From Moorena bouillonii PNG (lineage in GTDB: Bacteria > Cyanobacteriota > Cyanobacteriia > Cyanobacteriales > Coleofasciculaceae), in the NCBI RefSeq assembly GCF_001942495.1, contig NZ_MKZS01000001.1:6583521-6647520 (forward strand): a stretch of DNA of 64,000 bases, given 5' to 3'. Shown in pieces: positions 1 through 9,455 of the stretch (the stretch's first letter is position 1; each line of letters opens with the position of its first letter). A program made the translations under genes and the position numbers. Below the pieces are notes generated by a model. That model was not told the DNA's origin. It saw only the letters and a list, made by a program, of their open reading frames with translations, and searched no databases.

Positions 1-276
1 TCAGAAAAAGAATTTGCAATTCATAAAATGTTTTATTTAGTCAGGAATCATCTAAAAATATTTAAAGGTGAGACAAAAGAGTTTTGGAAAGATATTGAAC
101 CCAAGGGTAAGCGTTTTATGATTTTAGGTATGAACGATGGAAATTATGTAAGAAACTCTGGTAAACATGGTGAAGAGTTATCAGCCGATGATGTTAATGG
201 TAAATTTGTCATTCTAGATGGGATAGATTACAAGAGTAGAAATCCTGACCATGTAATTGGTTATTTGGAAGTTTGA
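1..276 (+). CDS. Hypothetical protein, C-terminal part (5' end outside window)
   Basis: The frame is open from the first base of the window (S-E-K-E-F-A-I-H-K before the first ATG at 28), so the gene probably starts upstream and only its last 91 codons are visible. The visible part is charged and hydrophilic, with no membrane segment and no motif I recognise. It ends with TGA at 274-276. It precedes the Ycf46-like ATPase on the same strand, but 170 bp of tandem repeats lie between them, so co-transcription is uncertain. Function unknown. Confidence 0.5.
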   Translation, partial: SEKEFAIHKMFYLVRNHLKIFKGETKEFWKDIEPKGKRFMILGMNDGNYVRNSGKHGEELSADDVNGKFVILDGIDYKSRNPDHVIGYLEV

Positions 277-299
277 GATTATATAGCATTTCTCATGTT

Positions 300-435
300 A
301 GCTGTCAGCTGTCAACTGTCAGCCGTCAGCTTGTGAGTGATAGCTGACTGAATGCTTACCTTTCTTCCCCACTCCCCATTCCCGATTCCCGATTCCCGAT
401 TCCCGATTCCCGATTCCCGATTCCCGATTCCCGAT
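300..435. repeat. Short tandem repeats (gtcagc-type, then heptamer gattccc)
   Basis: From about 300 to 330 there are imperfect copies of ctgtcag/ccgtcag. From 378 to 435 about eight perfect copies of the heptamer gattccc follow, ending 11 bp before the next start codon. Such heptanucleotide arrays are the class called STRR in filamentous cyanobacteria. The same heptamer recurs at 21474-21504, 24533-24578 (reverse), 29230-29262 (reverse) and 62713-62794. Confidence 0.9.
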
Positions 436-446
436 TAACAATTATC

Positions 447-1967
447 ATGAACAATACAATTCATAAACTTTCTTCCTATGTTGATTCCTTAAGACCAATC
501 ATTTATATCAACGATTTTGATTTCCATTCTACTGATTTGCTGATTAAGGAGATTGCTACAACAGCTGACGTTTATGAATATAATGATGCTGGTGGTCATG
601 TTGATTTTGAGACCAAAAATTCTAAGTCTAACTTTGACTTAGAAACGTTTTTGTCAGCTTTTGATAATAATGAAAGTGGGGATAGTTTTCTGGTACTCAA
701 GGATATTCACTTTTATTTAGATAATCCCAAAGTCATTGCTCTGCTCAAATCAATTGCCCTCAAGACCCTATACAAGGATAATTTTTATACCACTAGTTTT
801 ATTGTTTCTAGTCAATTAATCATTCCGGCTGAACTTGATAAATTTATTACGGTCTTTGAAGTCCCTATTCCCAATCTTAATCAAATTAGAGGAATAATTA
901 AACAATTTTTGCAGGATTTACAATTTGATATGACTGACAATGTCATTGAAGAATTATCCTTATCCTTTAAAGGATTAAGTAAATTTGAAATTATCCAGAT
1001 CTTAAACCTAGCCTATCAACAGGGTGGCTGTATAGACAAAAATGATAAGCACCTAATCATCCAAGAAAAAAAACAAATTATCAAAAAATCTGGCACCCTT
1101 GAAATTCTTAATTTCAAAGAAACACTAGATGACGTTGGAGGGCTTGATAATCTCAAGTCCTGGCTGACTAAAAAAGCTAACATATTCAAAAATCTCGACC
1201 AAGCTATCAAATTTGGAGTGGATATACCTAAAGGTATTATGCTAATTGGGATGCCTGGGTGTGGCAAAAGTTTAGTGGCCAAAGCTACTTCTCATCTGTT
1301 TGAAGTTCCTCTACTTCGGCTAGATATTGGTAAACTACTTGGTAAGTATGTGGGAGAGAGTGAAGAAAACTTAAGTCGGGCAATTAAAATAGCTGAGGCG
1401 GTTAGTCCTTGTATTTTATGGATAGATGAAATTGAAAAAGCCTTTGCTGGCATTGGCGAAACTGGAGGCGGAAGTGATATCACCACCAGATTATTTGGTA
1501 ATATTTTAACTTGGATTCAAGAGAAAGAAAACACTGTCTTCATTGTGGCTACCTCTAATGATATTGCCAAACTTCCGGCTGAATTTCTCAGAAAAGGAAG
1601 ATTTGATGAACTGTTCTTTGTAGATTTTCCTAATGGGGATGAGCGCAAAAAAATATTTGAAATCCATCTAAAAAGGAGAAATAAATGGAATAGGATGATT
1701 GATATAATTAGCTTGCTAAAAGAAACCGATGGTTATAGTGGTGCTGACATTGAAGCTGTTGTTAAAGAAACCATAGAAAATGTTTTCCTTGATCCAGAAA
1801 AAGATACAGTGACAACAGATGATTTGCTTGCTGTTATTAAAACCACCAAATGTCTTTCAGAATCCCTCAAAGATAAAATAGATAAAATCAGAAAGTCTTT
1901 ATCTAAGATGAATGTCAAGCCAGCAAGTGAGATTAAGAAAGTAAAGCCAGGAAGTAAAAAAAAATAA
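447..1967 (+). CDS. ycf46: AAA+ ATPase, Ycf46-like
   Basis: A 506-residue cytoplasmic ATPase. The N-terminal 220 residues match the layout of the Ycf46 family conserved in cyanobacteria and some plastids. The C-terminal half is a classical AAA+ module: Walker A GMPGCGKS at residues 268-275, Walker B CILWIDE at 322-328, then a sensor-1 region (VATSND) and an arginine-rich second region of homology (RKGRFDE). The C-terminal tail is lysine-rich. Substrate unknown; the family has been linked to CO2 responses in cyanobacteria, but nothing here tests that. The start follows a heptamer array by 11 bp with no clear Shine-Dalgarno, so translation initiation may be weak or leader-dependent. Confidence 0.85.
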   Translation: MNNTIHKLSSYVDSLRPIIYINDFDFHSTDLLIKEIATTADVYEYNDAGGHVDFETKNSKSNFDLETFLSAFDNNESGDSFLVLKDIHFYLDNPKVIALLKSIALKTLYKDNFYTTSFIVSSQLIIPAELDKFITVFEVPIPNLNQIRGIIKQFLQDLQFDMTDNVIEELSLSFKGLSKFEIIQILNLAYQQGGCIDKNDKHLIIQEKKQIIKKSGTLEILNFKETLDDVGGLDNLKSWLTKKANIFKNLDQAIKFGVDIPKGIMLIGMPGCGKSLVAKATSHLFEVPLLRLDIGKLLGKYVGESEENLSRAIKIAEAVSPCILWIDEIEKAFAGIGETGGGSDITTRLFGNILTWIQEKENTVFIVATSNDIAKLPAEFLRKGRFDELFFVDFPNGDERKKIFEIHLKRRNKWNRMIDIISLLKETDGYSGADIEAVVKETIENVFLDPEKDTVTTDDLLAVIKTTKCLSESLKDKIDKIRKSLSKMNVKPASEIKKVKPGSKKK

Positions 1968-1979
1968 TCCCTGATTACC

Positions 1980-2095
1980 TATATAGCGCTACGCGCAAGT
2001 CAGAAGTTAGAAGTTAGAAGTCAGAAGTCAAAAGTAAGCTAGAACTAGGTTTGCTGAGTTTAGGAATGTCCTAATCTAAATCCGTAGTGCTATAT
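1980..2095. repeat. TIR-bounded small element, copy 1
   Basis: About 116 bp beginning tatatagcgctacg and ending cgtagtgctatata; the two ends form an inverted repeat matching at 13 of 16 positions. Inside are short agaagtt/agaagtc tandem repeats, then a segment (tagaactaggtttgctg) that is also present in copy 2 at 23050. No coding potential. A third relative is at 59577. It looks like a non-autonomous (MITE-like) element, which is inference. Confidence 0.7.
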
Positions 2096-2127
2096 AATCA
2101 TAAATGAATTGTGGTAATTTTTGTTCC

Positions 2128-2197
2128 CTATTGCTAGCATGCCTATTGCTAGCATGCCTATTGCTAGCATGCCTACTCCTTACTCCCTACTCCCTGC
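2128..2197. repeat. 15-bp tandem repeat containing gctagcatgc, plus ctccct repeats
   Basis: Three exact 15-bp copies of ttgctagcatgccta start at 2131, 2146 and 2161, followed by ctactccct units that reach to within about 10 bp of the stop codon of the kinase gene on the minus strand. The same 15-mer in reverse orientation occurs at 59593-59630 and near 62610. Confidence 0.9.
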
Positions 2198-2203
2198 GCT
2201 ATA

Positions 2204-3802
2204 TTACCAAAAACCCCGCTTACCAGTAGGGAGTACTGTTGTCCAATTAGTCTTAGCTTGAGCCAACTGTTCCTTAGTAATTTTAGCATTAGCAAGATTG
2301 GCTCCACACAAATTTGCTCCCCGTAGATTAGCATTTTCGAGATGAGCATAACTAAGATTTGCCCCACGCAAGTCTGCTCCTGCCAAAATAGCTTTTTTCA
2401 GGTAAGCTCGACCCAAATTGGCATTGCGTAAGTCGGCTTGATGGAGATTCGCTTCACCAAAATTAGCACTAGATAAATCCGCTCCCTTCAAACTAATATT
2501 TAACAGTTTGCCCTGGCGGAAAATTATCCCAGATAACTGGGCATTATTAAGGTTAAGTCCCCTCAAATCTTTAGCCGCAAAGTCTCTTCTGCCAGAGCCG
2601 TAAGCTTTTAATAACGTTTCCGCCTCCAACTTGCCATTACCCTTCGACTTGCCTGTAATGCTATTCCTACTACCGCTCACAGCTGTAGAATCCCTGTTGG
2701 TAAAACCTCCACCGTTTTTAGGTTCTGATCTTCGACCATTGCTCAATCCCCGACGCTCCCGCCATTCTCTAATTTGCTCTGCCATTCTTCGGGATTGAAC
2801 TGACGACGGGGATGAATAACCATTCACAGGACCCAAATTCTCTGAGTTGAAGTGAGAATTAGCGTCATCCATCCGTTGCGACACTAAGCTTTTGTTTAAA
2901 CTCTCCAGATATGGCTCTAGGTCAAGAGCTCTCAGGATGTCTTCTGAGCACTGATAGCGATAACGGACAGAAGACTCCAGCATTTTTCTTAAAACCTTAG
3001 CAAAGTGGTCACTAACGTTGACATTAGTCTGCCAGACTATTTCTCCGGTTGAAGGATTATAATCGAGGTCTTTGGGAGATTTACCCGTCAACAGATAAAG
3101 GCAAGTAACCCCCACTGCATAGATATCGCTAGCAATTACAGGTCGCAATGCCATTTGTTCAGGAGGGGCAAAGCCTGGAGTTCCTATGGCATAGTTGGTC
3201 AATACTGTGTCTGAGGAATTGGAGGGATTGGTTTGGCTGTTTTTCACAGCCCCAAAATCAATCAGTACCAGTTTGCGGTCTTGGTCACGACGAATTATAT
3301 TCGCTGGTTTAATGTCCCGGTGAATTACGTTTTTCTGATGAATATATTGCAGGAGTGGTAGAATTTCACTTAAAAATTGTTTAACTCCCTCTTCCGAGAA
3401 TGAACCAGACCGTCTGACTTGCTGTTGCAGTGTCAAACCGCTAATGTATTCCTGAACCAGATAAAAATGCTCATTGTCTTGAAAGTAATCGAATAACTGT
3501 GGGAATTGGGGATGATTCCCTATTTCTCCCAAGGTTCGGGCTTCTCGCTCAAACAGATCCCTTGCCATCGGTGAAATCTCTGAGCCTTTGGCGCTTGGGC
3601 GGAGTTGTTTGATTACACGGGTCGGCTTACCGGGCAAGGATTGATCTGTTGCTAAGAAAGTTGCTCCAAATCCGCCTTGACCGAGTGGTTTGATCACACG
3701 ATAGCGGTCAACTAATAATAATTTAGAACTGCACGCCTGACAAAAGTCGGCGTGTTCTGGGTTTTTTGCCTGAGTGCAGGTAGGATTTAGACAGTAGCTC
3801 AT
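2204..3802 (-). CDS. spkB: Ser/Thr protein kinase with zinc-ribbon-like N-terminus and pentapeptide repeats (SpkB-like)
   Basis: 532 residues. An N-terminal four-cysteine motif (C-x4-C ... C-x2-C, residues 4-25) precedes a Hanks-type kinase domain at about residues 32-305, with glycine loop GQGGFG, the VIK lysine, HRDIKPANII, DFGAVK and GTPGFAPPEQ. A Ser/Arg/Gly-rich linker follows. Residues about 400-520 are A(D/N)LXX pentapeptide repeats, which fold as a right-handed beta-helix and usually mediate protein contacts. This domain order is that of Synechocystis SpkB, so the symbol is given by architecture, not by alignment. No transmembrane segment. It is transcribed divergently from pheT across a 426-bp spacer. 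Confidence 0.88.
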   Translation of the reverse strand: MSYCLNPTCTQAKNPEHADFCQACSSKLLLVDRYRVIKPLGQGGFGATFLATDQSLPGKPTRVIKQLRPSAKGSEISPMARDLFEREARTLGEIGNHPQFPQLFDYFQDNEHFYLVQEYISGLTLQQQVRRSGSFSEEGVKQFLSEILPLLQYIHQKNVIHRDIKPANIIRRDQDRKLVLIDFGAVKNSQTNPSNSSDTVLTNYAIGTPGFAPPEQMALRPVIASDIYAVGVTCLYLLTGKSPKDLDYNPSTGEIVWQTNVNVSDHFAKVLRKMLESSVRYRYQCSEDILRALDLEPYLESLNKSLVSQRMDDANSHFNSENLGPVNGYSSPSSVQSRRMAEQIREWRERRGLSNGRRSEPKNGGGFTNRDSTAVSGSRNSITGKSKGNGKLEAETLLKAYGSGRRDFAAKDLRGLNLNNAQLSGIIFRQGKLLNISLKGADLSSANFGEANLHQADLRNANLGRAYLKKAILAGADLRGANLSYAHLENANLRGANLCGANLANAKITKEQLAQAKTNWTTVLPTGKRGFW

Positions 3803-4228
3803 TCAGCCTTACTGATGTTCCTTTGCCCATACTGGAACTAAAACTTTTGCTCGGAGCACCTGAGCAGGAAAGATGATTTATAGTCTTTTACTTTTCTTTA
3901 TTTTATGCAAAATGCCTCTTACTACCCCCTTAGTTAGACAACTATTCCGGTGAAACCTGATCCTCAACCAGGATACCTTATTTTTTGTATCCACCTAAGG
4001 GTACAAAGGACAATTTTGAGTTAAGTAAAGGGTGATTAAAGTAAAACGTATATGAAGCTACCTATATTTTAGAGCGTTTATTTAGCATTGACCATAGATA
4101 GTGTACTTTTGTCAAGCGTTAAGGGGTTAGGCCCATCACAATAGAAAAATGTTTTCGTGGAAGTAACGGGCAACTTGCACCTTATTTATTACCTTATATT
4201 AGAGTTCAGCAAAAAAATTTAGGAGTCC
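3803..4228. other. Intergenic spacer between divergent kinase and pheT
   Basis: AT-rich 426-bp spacer between divergent genes, so it must hold both promoters. I see no ORF, repeat array or recognised RNA. The only distinct local signal is AGGAG at 4221-4225 just before the pheT ATG. Confidence 0.6.
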
Positions 4229-6697
4229 ATGCGTATATCGTTAAACTGGCTGCGAGAACTAGTAGAGGTAACTCTGACACCAGAAGAGCTAGCTCAAACC
4301 CTAACTATGGCTGGGTTTGAGGTAGAAGATATTGAAGACCTGGGAACCCTGGCCGATGGCGTGGTGATTGGCAAGGTTCTGGAGGTAGAGCCTCACCCTA
4401 ATGCCAATAAGCTTCGGGTCTGTCAAGTTGATATTGGTGGCAGTGACCCATTGAATATTGTTTGTGGTGCGTCCAATGTCCGACCAGACATTTACGTGCC
4501 GGTCGCCACCATCGGAACCTACCTACCAACTATTGATTTGAAAATTCGCGCCTCAAAACTGCGCGGTGTTCGCTCAGAAGGGATGATTTGTTCCTTAGCA
4601 GAAGTGGGCTTGGCCAAGGAATCCGCTGGCATTCATATTTTCGAGGCAGAAACTATACCCCTAGGCAGTGATGCTCGTCCCTTACTGGGGTTAACTGATA
4701 TCATTCTTGATGTTACGTCTACGGCTAATCGGGCAGATGCTCTAAGTATGGTGGGCGTGGCCAGAGAAGTAGTCGCCTTAACTGGGGTATCCTTAAGCTT
4801 GCCAGAAGCTGTTGAGGTGTCTATTCCAAAAACAAAGGCCGTAGGCCACGCTACGCGAACGGATGCCTTGACCTTGAAAGTATCTGAACCGAAAGCTTGC
4901 CCCGCCTATATTGGCACTGTGATTGAAGGGGTGAAGATTGCTCCTTCTCCCGATTGGTTACAACAGCGATTGAAAGCCGCTGGAGTGCGACCGATTAATA
5001 ATGTAGTGGATGTCACTAATTTGGTTCTCTTGGAATGGGGTCAGCCCCTCCATGCTTTTGACCGGGAACGCTTGCAAGCTGTTGCTGGGGTCGAAAACCT
5101 CACCATTGGTGTCCGCTTTGCTAACAGTGGGGAATCCCTGACTACTCTTGATGGTCAAACCCGTTCCCTGGAACCACAAGCGTTACTGATCACAGCTAAC
5201 GACCAACCCGTTGCTATGGCTGGGGTTATGGGTGGGGAAGCCACAGAAGTGAACGACAACACCCAAAGTATTGTTTTGGAAGCAGCACTGTTTGATCCAG
5301 TGACTGTTCGTCGTTCTTCCCGTAGTCAAAGCATACGAACAGAATCATCTACCCGTTATGAGCGTGGTGTTAATAAAGCAGAATTGGATATTGCTTGTAA
5401 AAGAGCGATCGCATTAATTACTGAGTTAGCTGGTGGTACCCCCATAACCCAGAGTATTGCTGACCAGCGCCCTGACCCCTCTACTTGGGCACGTTCCATT
5501 GAGTTACGTCTTGACCGTGTCAATCAGATTTTAGGACCAGTTCATAAGTCAGAGGAGCTTGGGCAAATCCTGCCAGAAGATGTGGAACGAATCCTGACTG
5601 CCCTCGGATGTCAACTACAACCGATAGGATCGGAGGATTCTTCCCAATGGAAAGTGACTGTACCCCCCTACCGCTACCGGGATTTAGAGCGGGAAATTGA
5701 TTTAATTGAGGAAATTGCCCGTCTCTACGGCTATGACAACTTCTGTGATAGCTTACCAGACAAGACTGAACCAGGTTATCTATCTGCTGAGGAATTTTTA
5801 AAGCGAAAACTGCGATCGCAATTCCGTGCAGTTGGGTTGACCGAATTAGTCCAGTATTCCTTGGTCAAGCCAGAGGAACAGAACCAAATTTGTCTTGATA
5901 ATCCCCTGTTTACAGAATACTCATCCCTACGCACGGATTTACTATCAGGGCTTATTGATGCCTGTCAGTACAATATCGAGCAAGGCAACGGTGTACTCAA
6001 CGGTTTTGAAATTGGTCGGATCTTCTGGCGAGCAGAAGAGGGTTTCGCAGAAGCTGATGCTATTGCCGGGATTTTAGGGGGAAATATCACCCAAGGTAAC
6101 TGGGTCACGGGAGGGCGTTCCGAACCCATGACCTGGTATGAGGCTAAGGGAGTACTAGAGAGAGTGTTTTCCCGTTGCGGTCTGACAGTAGAATACCAAC
6201 CAGACCACAGCGATCCCCGTCTTCACCCAGGACGCACTGCATCCTTGTGGTTGCAAGGTGAGAAATTAGGAAAATTTGGGCAGTTGCACCCCCAGCTACG
6301 CTCAGAAAGAGGTTTTCCCGATCAGGTTTATGTATTTGATTTGGACTTGGATCTAATTCTAGAAGCTCTTGATCGCGATGAAATTCTTACTCCCCGGTTC
6401 CAAGTCTATTCCACCTACCCAGCCATTGACCGGGATATTGCGTTCTTTGCCCCACTACAAGTCTCTGTGGCAGAAATCGAACGTTCAACCCGGAAAGCTG
6501 CGGGGAATTTGTTGGAGTCAGTGCAATTGTTTGATGAATATAAAGGAGAGTCTGTTCCTGAGGCACAGAGAAGTTTGGCATTTCGGCTAATCTACCGTGC
6601 TAGCGATCGCACTCTTACTGATGCAGAAGTCGAGCCAGTGCATCAGAAAGTGCGAGAAGCCCTAGAGGAAAAATTTGGGGTTAGCCTTAGAAGTTAA
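4229..6697 (+). CDS. pheT: Phenylalanyl-tRNA synthetase beta subunit
   Basis: 822 residues, close to the usual bacterial length. It forms the alpha2-beta2 enzyme with PheS (not in this window) and charges tRNA-Phe in the cytoplasm. Domains in order: tRNA-binding EMAP/OB fold (residues about 40-150, with [15 protein letters not shown]), B3/B4 editing region ([19 protein letters not shown]), B5, catalytic-like core, and C-terminal FDX-ACB anticodon-binding domain (about 730-822). The start has a good Shine-Dalgarno AGGAG 3 bp upstream. Residues about 203-212 are encoded by a copy of the palindromic repeat that also occurs in unrelated genes here, an in-frame insertion between conserved blocks. 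Confidence 0.97.
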   Translation: MRISLNWLRELVEVTLTPEELAQTLTMAGFEVEDIEDLGTLADGVVIGKVLEVEPHPNANKLRVCQVDIGGSDPLNIVCGASNVRPDIYVPVATIGTYLPTIDLKIRASKLRGVRSEGMICSLAEVGLAKESAGIHIFEAETIPLGSDARPLLGLTDIILDVTSTANRADALSMVGVAREVVALTGVSLSLPEAVEVSIPKTKAVGHATRTDALTLKVSEPKACPAYIGTVIEGVKIAPSPDWLQQRLKAAGVRPINNVVDVTNLVLLEWGQPLHAFDRERLQAVAGVENLTIGVRFANSGESLTTLDGQTRSLEPQALLITANDQPVAMAGVMGGEATEVNDNTQSIVLEAALFDPVTVRRSSRSQSIRTESSTRYERGVNKAELDIACKRAIALITELAGGTPITQSIADQRPDPSTWARSIELRLDRVNQILGPVHKSEELGQILPEDVERILTALGCQLQPIGSEDSSQWKVTVPPYRYRDLEREIDLIEEIARLYGYDNFCDSLPDKTEPGYLSAEEFLKRKLRSQFRAVGLTELVQYSLVKPEEQNQICLDNPLFTEYSSLRTDLLSGLIDACQYNIEQGNGVLNGFEIGRIFWRAEEGFAEADAIAGILGGNITQGNWVTGGRSEPMTWYEAKGVLERVFSRCGLTVEYQPDHSDPRLHPGRTASLWLQGEKLGKFGQLHPQLRSERGFPDQVYVFDLDLDLILEALDRDEILTPRFQVYSTYPAIDRDIAFFAPLQVSVAEIERSTRKAAGNLLESVQLFDEYKGESVPEAQRSLAFRLIYRASDRTLTDAEVEPVHQKVREALEEKFGVSLRS
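4835..4861 (-). repeat. Palindromic repeat inserted in frame in pheT
   Basis: The minus strand reads gttcgcgtagcgtggcctac and continues ggcctt. It is nearly identical to 31741-31766 in a TnpB-like gene and related to 15464-15490 and 14767-14787. In pheT it encodes K-A-V-G-H-A-T-R-T without breaking the frame. Confidence 0.85.
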
Positions 6698-6716
6698 ACG
6701 GAGAACTTAAACGGTT

Positions 6717-6746
6717 GAAGGATGAAGTATGAATACTTCATCCTTC
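6717..6746. terminator. Bidirectional hairpin between convergent pheT and rsgA
   Basis: A perfect 13-bp inverted repeat (gaaggatgaagta, loop tgaa, tacttcatccttc) lies 19 bp after the pheT stop, and its right arm overlaps the rsgA stop codon. It lacks a long T-tract on either side, so it is a likely but not textbook terminator. Confidence 0.6.
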
Positions 6747-7868
6747 ATTCATATCGTCATAAAGTTCATCTAGGGTCTGGTGCTGAGTACGGCGGGAGCG
6801 ACGGCGGTATTTTTTTGTTTCTAGCTTTGGTTCGTATTGACGCCGACCAGAAGCTTTAATTTTTAACTTCATAGTCGATTCTATATCAGCTTTTTGGTTC
6901 AAAGCCTCTTGTCGTGCAATCACTTCTGCTAAAAAATCCAGATAATGCTGGTACCGTTCCCAATCTCCTCGCACAGCACAGTTTGGCTCATTCCGATGTA
7001 GGCAATTACTGAATTGACAGCGGTGTTGGGCTAAACGCTCTCTTGCTTCTGGAAAGTAATGGATTAAATCCTCAGGAGAACAAGTCAAGTCAGGCTGATT
7101 GAATCCGGGGGTATCTGCCAAAAAACCACCTTTAGGCAACTCAAATAATTCCACGTGCCGAGTGGTGTGGCGTCCTCGACCCAGTTTACCAGTCACTTCT
7201 GCCACCCGCACCCTTGTTGCTGGAATCAGATAATTAATTAGACTGGATTTCCCGACACCGGAAAGACCAGCCATAACGCTGATTGTCTGACTCAACAGGT
7301 CAGTCAATTGTGCTAAACAAGTACCATTATGAACGCTGATCAAGACTGGCTGATAACCCCATGCTTCCAGACGCTGTTGCCAATGCTGCTGTTGCTGTTG
7401 TGTTACTAAATCACGTTTATTCAGACACAAACATACCTTGAAACCAGTAGATTCTGCCTTCACCAAAAACCGACTCAGCTGATAAGCATCCAGGGTCGGT
7501 TCTTCCAGAGCAAAAACTACCAGAATTTGCTGAGCATTGGCGATTGGTGGGCGGTCGAGCTGGGTTGTCCGGGGCAGCACTTCAGCAATCACCCCTCGTC
7601 CACCAGCCCAGTCAGGTTCATCTACTACAACCCGGTCTCCCACCATCACCTGCTGGCCAATTTTTTTTAACCGGGCTCTACGGGTACATAAGAGGGTTGA
7701 AGGTTGTAGGTTATTTGCTTGAAGGTTATCTTCACAACCTACAACCTCCAACTTGTCAACCTTCAATTGATCTAAACGCACCTGATAGAAATTTGCCTGA
7801 ACCGCCAGCACGGTACCCAGCCAACGGGTTGACAAGTTTGACGAATTAGTGTATTCTAATTCAATCAT
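6738..7868 (-). CDS. rsgA: Ribosome small-subunit-dependent GTPase A
   Basis: 376 residues. RsgA is a circularly permuted GTPase that acts in late 30S assembly. The motif order confirms this: G4 NKRD at 150-153, then G1 GLSGVGKSS at 201-209, then G3 DTPGF at 252-256. Before them is an OB fold and after them a zinc knuckle (C284, C289, H291, C297). Residues about 35-58 (LKVDKLEVVG to LQPSTLL) interrupt the OB fold, where homologues run from the QVRLDQ-like strand directly into LLCTRRARLKK. The DNA there is a tangle of aaggttg/aaccttc repeat units like those at 53341-53390, so this is a repeat-derived insertion. The gene overlaps the tusA-like gene by 8 bp and is the last gene of the dnaJ operon. 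Confidence 0.95.
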   Translation of the reverse strand: MIELEYTNSSNLSTRWLGTVLAVQANFYQVRLDQLKVDKLEVVGCEDNLQANNLQPSTLLCTRRARLKKIGQQVMVGDRVVVDEPDWAGGRGVIAEVLPRTTQLDRPPIANAQQILVVFALEEPTLDAYQLSRFLVKAESTGFKVCLCLNKRDLVTQQQQQHWQQRLEAWGYQPVLISVHNGTCLAQLTDLLSQTISVMAGLSGVGKSSLINYLIPATRVRVAEVTGKLGRGRHTTRHVELFELPKGGFLADTPGFNQPDLTCSPEDLIHYFPEARERLAQHRCQFSNCLHRNEPNCAVRGDWERYQHYLDFLAEVIARQEALNQKADIESTMKLKIKASGRRQYEPKLETKKYRRRSRRTQHQTLDELYDDMNEG

Positions 7869-8136
7869 GAAGATGCTGGTGTGGACGACGCACCTTCATA
7901 GCAAAATAGCGATCGCGTTCTTCAACACCCTCTATGGGGTAACCCTCCATAGTCAGACTATCAGGAACCTGTTCAATGGGTTCTCCTGGGTCGAGCCACA
8001 CTTCTAATAGGGCACCTGGAGCCATTTTCTCCAGATAGAGTTTAGTGCGAACAAAGTTAATCGGGCAAGGGGTGCCGCGCAGATCCAGCTGCTCATCAGG
8101 TAATGAACTCATCTGCGAGGAGGCTAGTTTACTCAT
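7861..8136 (-). CDS. TusA/SirA-family sulfurtransferase-like protein
   Basis: 91 residues. It has the family signature [15 protein letters not shown] with the conserved cysteine at residue 24 in a CP motif, followed by the usual beta-alpha-beta layout. Family members carry sulfur as a persulfide on this cysteine for tRNA thiolation or cofactor synthesis; the true acceptor here is unknown. Its ATG overlaps the dnaJ stop by 4 bp and its stop overlaps the rsgA start by 8 bp, so it is translationally coupled in a dnaJ-tusA-rsgA unit. I leave the symbol blank because cyanobacterial members may not be functional TusA. Confidence 0.85.
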   Translation of the reverse strand: MSKLASSQMSSLPDEQLDLRGTPCPINFVRTKLYLEKMAPGALLEVWLDPGEPIEQVPDSLTMEGYPIEGVEERDRYFAMKVRRPHQHLHD

Positions 8137-9257
8137 GAGCCAAACAAGCCTCCCAAGAATCCTTCTATACCACCTTTACCAGTGCGCTCACCCTTTATTT
8201 TCGCTAGCTTCTCTAGCAATTCCCTTTCGTCAGGGCTAATCCGAGTGGGGATATCCACCAAAATCGTGATTAGGTGATCGCCCCGACTGACTGGGTTACC
8301 CAATTTGGGGACACCGTGATTCTCTAAAGTTAATACAGTATTGGGTTGAGTACCGGGTGGAATAGTTAATTCCACTGGACCGTCTACTGTCTCTGCTTCG
8401 ATAATACAGCCTAAAATTGCTTGTAAATAGCTAATTTTCATTTCAGACAGAATGTTAATGCCATCCCGCTGAAACTGGCTGTCTTCGTTTACAAATAGAT
8501 AAACGTATAGGTCTCCTGGTGGACCAGCACGTAATCCTGCATCCCCTTCTTTAGAAACCCGTAGCCTGGTGCCATTATCCACCCCTGCTGGAATGGTGAT
8601 TTTCAGTTTTTTGGTTTCTTGTTTACGACCAGCACCACCACAGGCTTCACACTTATCCTCAATGATTTGACCTTCACCGTTACAGGTAGGACAGACTGAG
8701 ACTTGGGTGAAACTACCAAAAGGGGTACGAGTAGCACGCCTTACTTGACCTGTACCGTTACAGGTTGGGCAAGTGCGGGCTCGAGTTCCTGGCTTTGCCC
8801 CTGTGCTGTTACAGACTTTACAAGTTTCTAGGTGAGGAATGCGGATTTCCTTTTCACCACCGAATATAGCTTCCTTGAAAGCCAGCTTCAAGTCTAGTCG
8901 CAGGTCGTCACCACGCACCGGGCCACTACGCCTACGACCAGTTTGCTGACCCATACCACCAGCAAAGCCGCTGAAGAAGCTTTCAAAAATATCAGCAAAG
9001 CCCATATCGCCAAAATCTGAGTAGGCTGCTCCCGCACCTGAGGAAACACCAGCTTCCCCAAAACGGTCATATCTTGCTCGAGTTTCTGGTTCTGAGAGGA
9101 CTTCGTAAGCCCGGTTAATTTCCTTAAAGCGCTCTTCAGCTCCTGTTTCTTTGTTAACATCTGGGTGGTACTTCCGTGCCAAGCGACGGTAAGCACGTTT
9201 AATTTCATCTTTGTCGGCATCACGAGAGACACCAAGCAGATCATAATAGTCAGCCAT
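8133..9257 (-). CDS. dnaJ: Chaperone protein DnaJ (Hsp40, type I)
   Basis: 374 residues, normal for a type I DnaJ. The J domain (1-70) carries HPD at 31-33, which stimulates the DnaK ATPase. A Gly/Phe-rich linker follows, then four CxxCxGxG zinc motifs ([32 protein letters not shown]; about residues 146-205) and the C-terminal substrate-binding beta domains. It lies 198 bp downstream of dnaK on the same strand and overlaps the next gene by 4 bp. Cytoplasmic partner of DnaK and GrpE in protein folding. Confidence 0.97.
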   Translation of the reverse strand: MADYYDLLGVSRDADKDEIKRAYRRLARKYHPDVNKETGAEERFKEINRAYEVLSEPETRARYDRFGEAGVSSGAGAAYSDFGDMGFADIFESFFSGFAGGMGQQTGRRRSGPVRGDDLRLDLKLAFKEAIFGGEKEIRIPHLETCKVCNSTGAKPGTRARTCPTCNGTGQVRRATRTPFGSFTQVSVCPTCNGEGQIIEDKCEACGGAGRKQETKKLKITIPAGVDNGTRLRVSKEGDAGLRAGPPGDLYVYLFVNEDSQFQRDGINILSEMKISYLQAILGCIIEAETVDGPVELTIPPGTQPNTVLTLENHGVPKLGNPVSRGDHLITILVDIPTRISPDERELLEKLAKIKGERTGKGGIEGFLGGLFGS

Positions 9258-9455
9258 AGAGCGCTGATCGGTCTTCCATTTATATAGTGGGGGCTCTTGT
9301 TATTCCTCAGGTTATTGCTATAAAAGCACAAAGAGCGCATTCCAGCATTACCTGCATCCTATATCATTGTCTATCAAAAAAATCAGCTGATTGCCACCTG
9401 CTTATGTGACCATAATCTCAAGGTTGGCTTGAGCTAGTCAAAGCAAGGAATTGAA

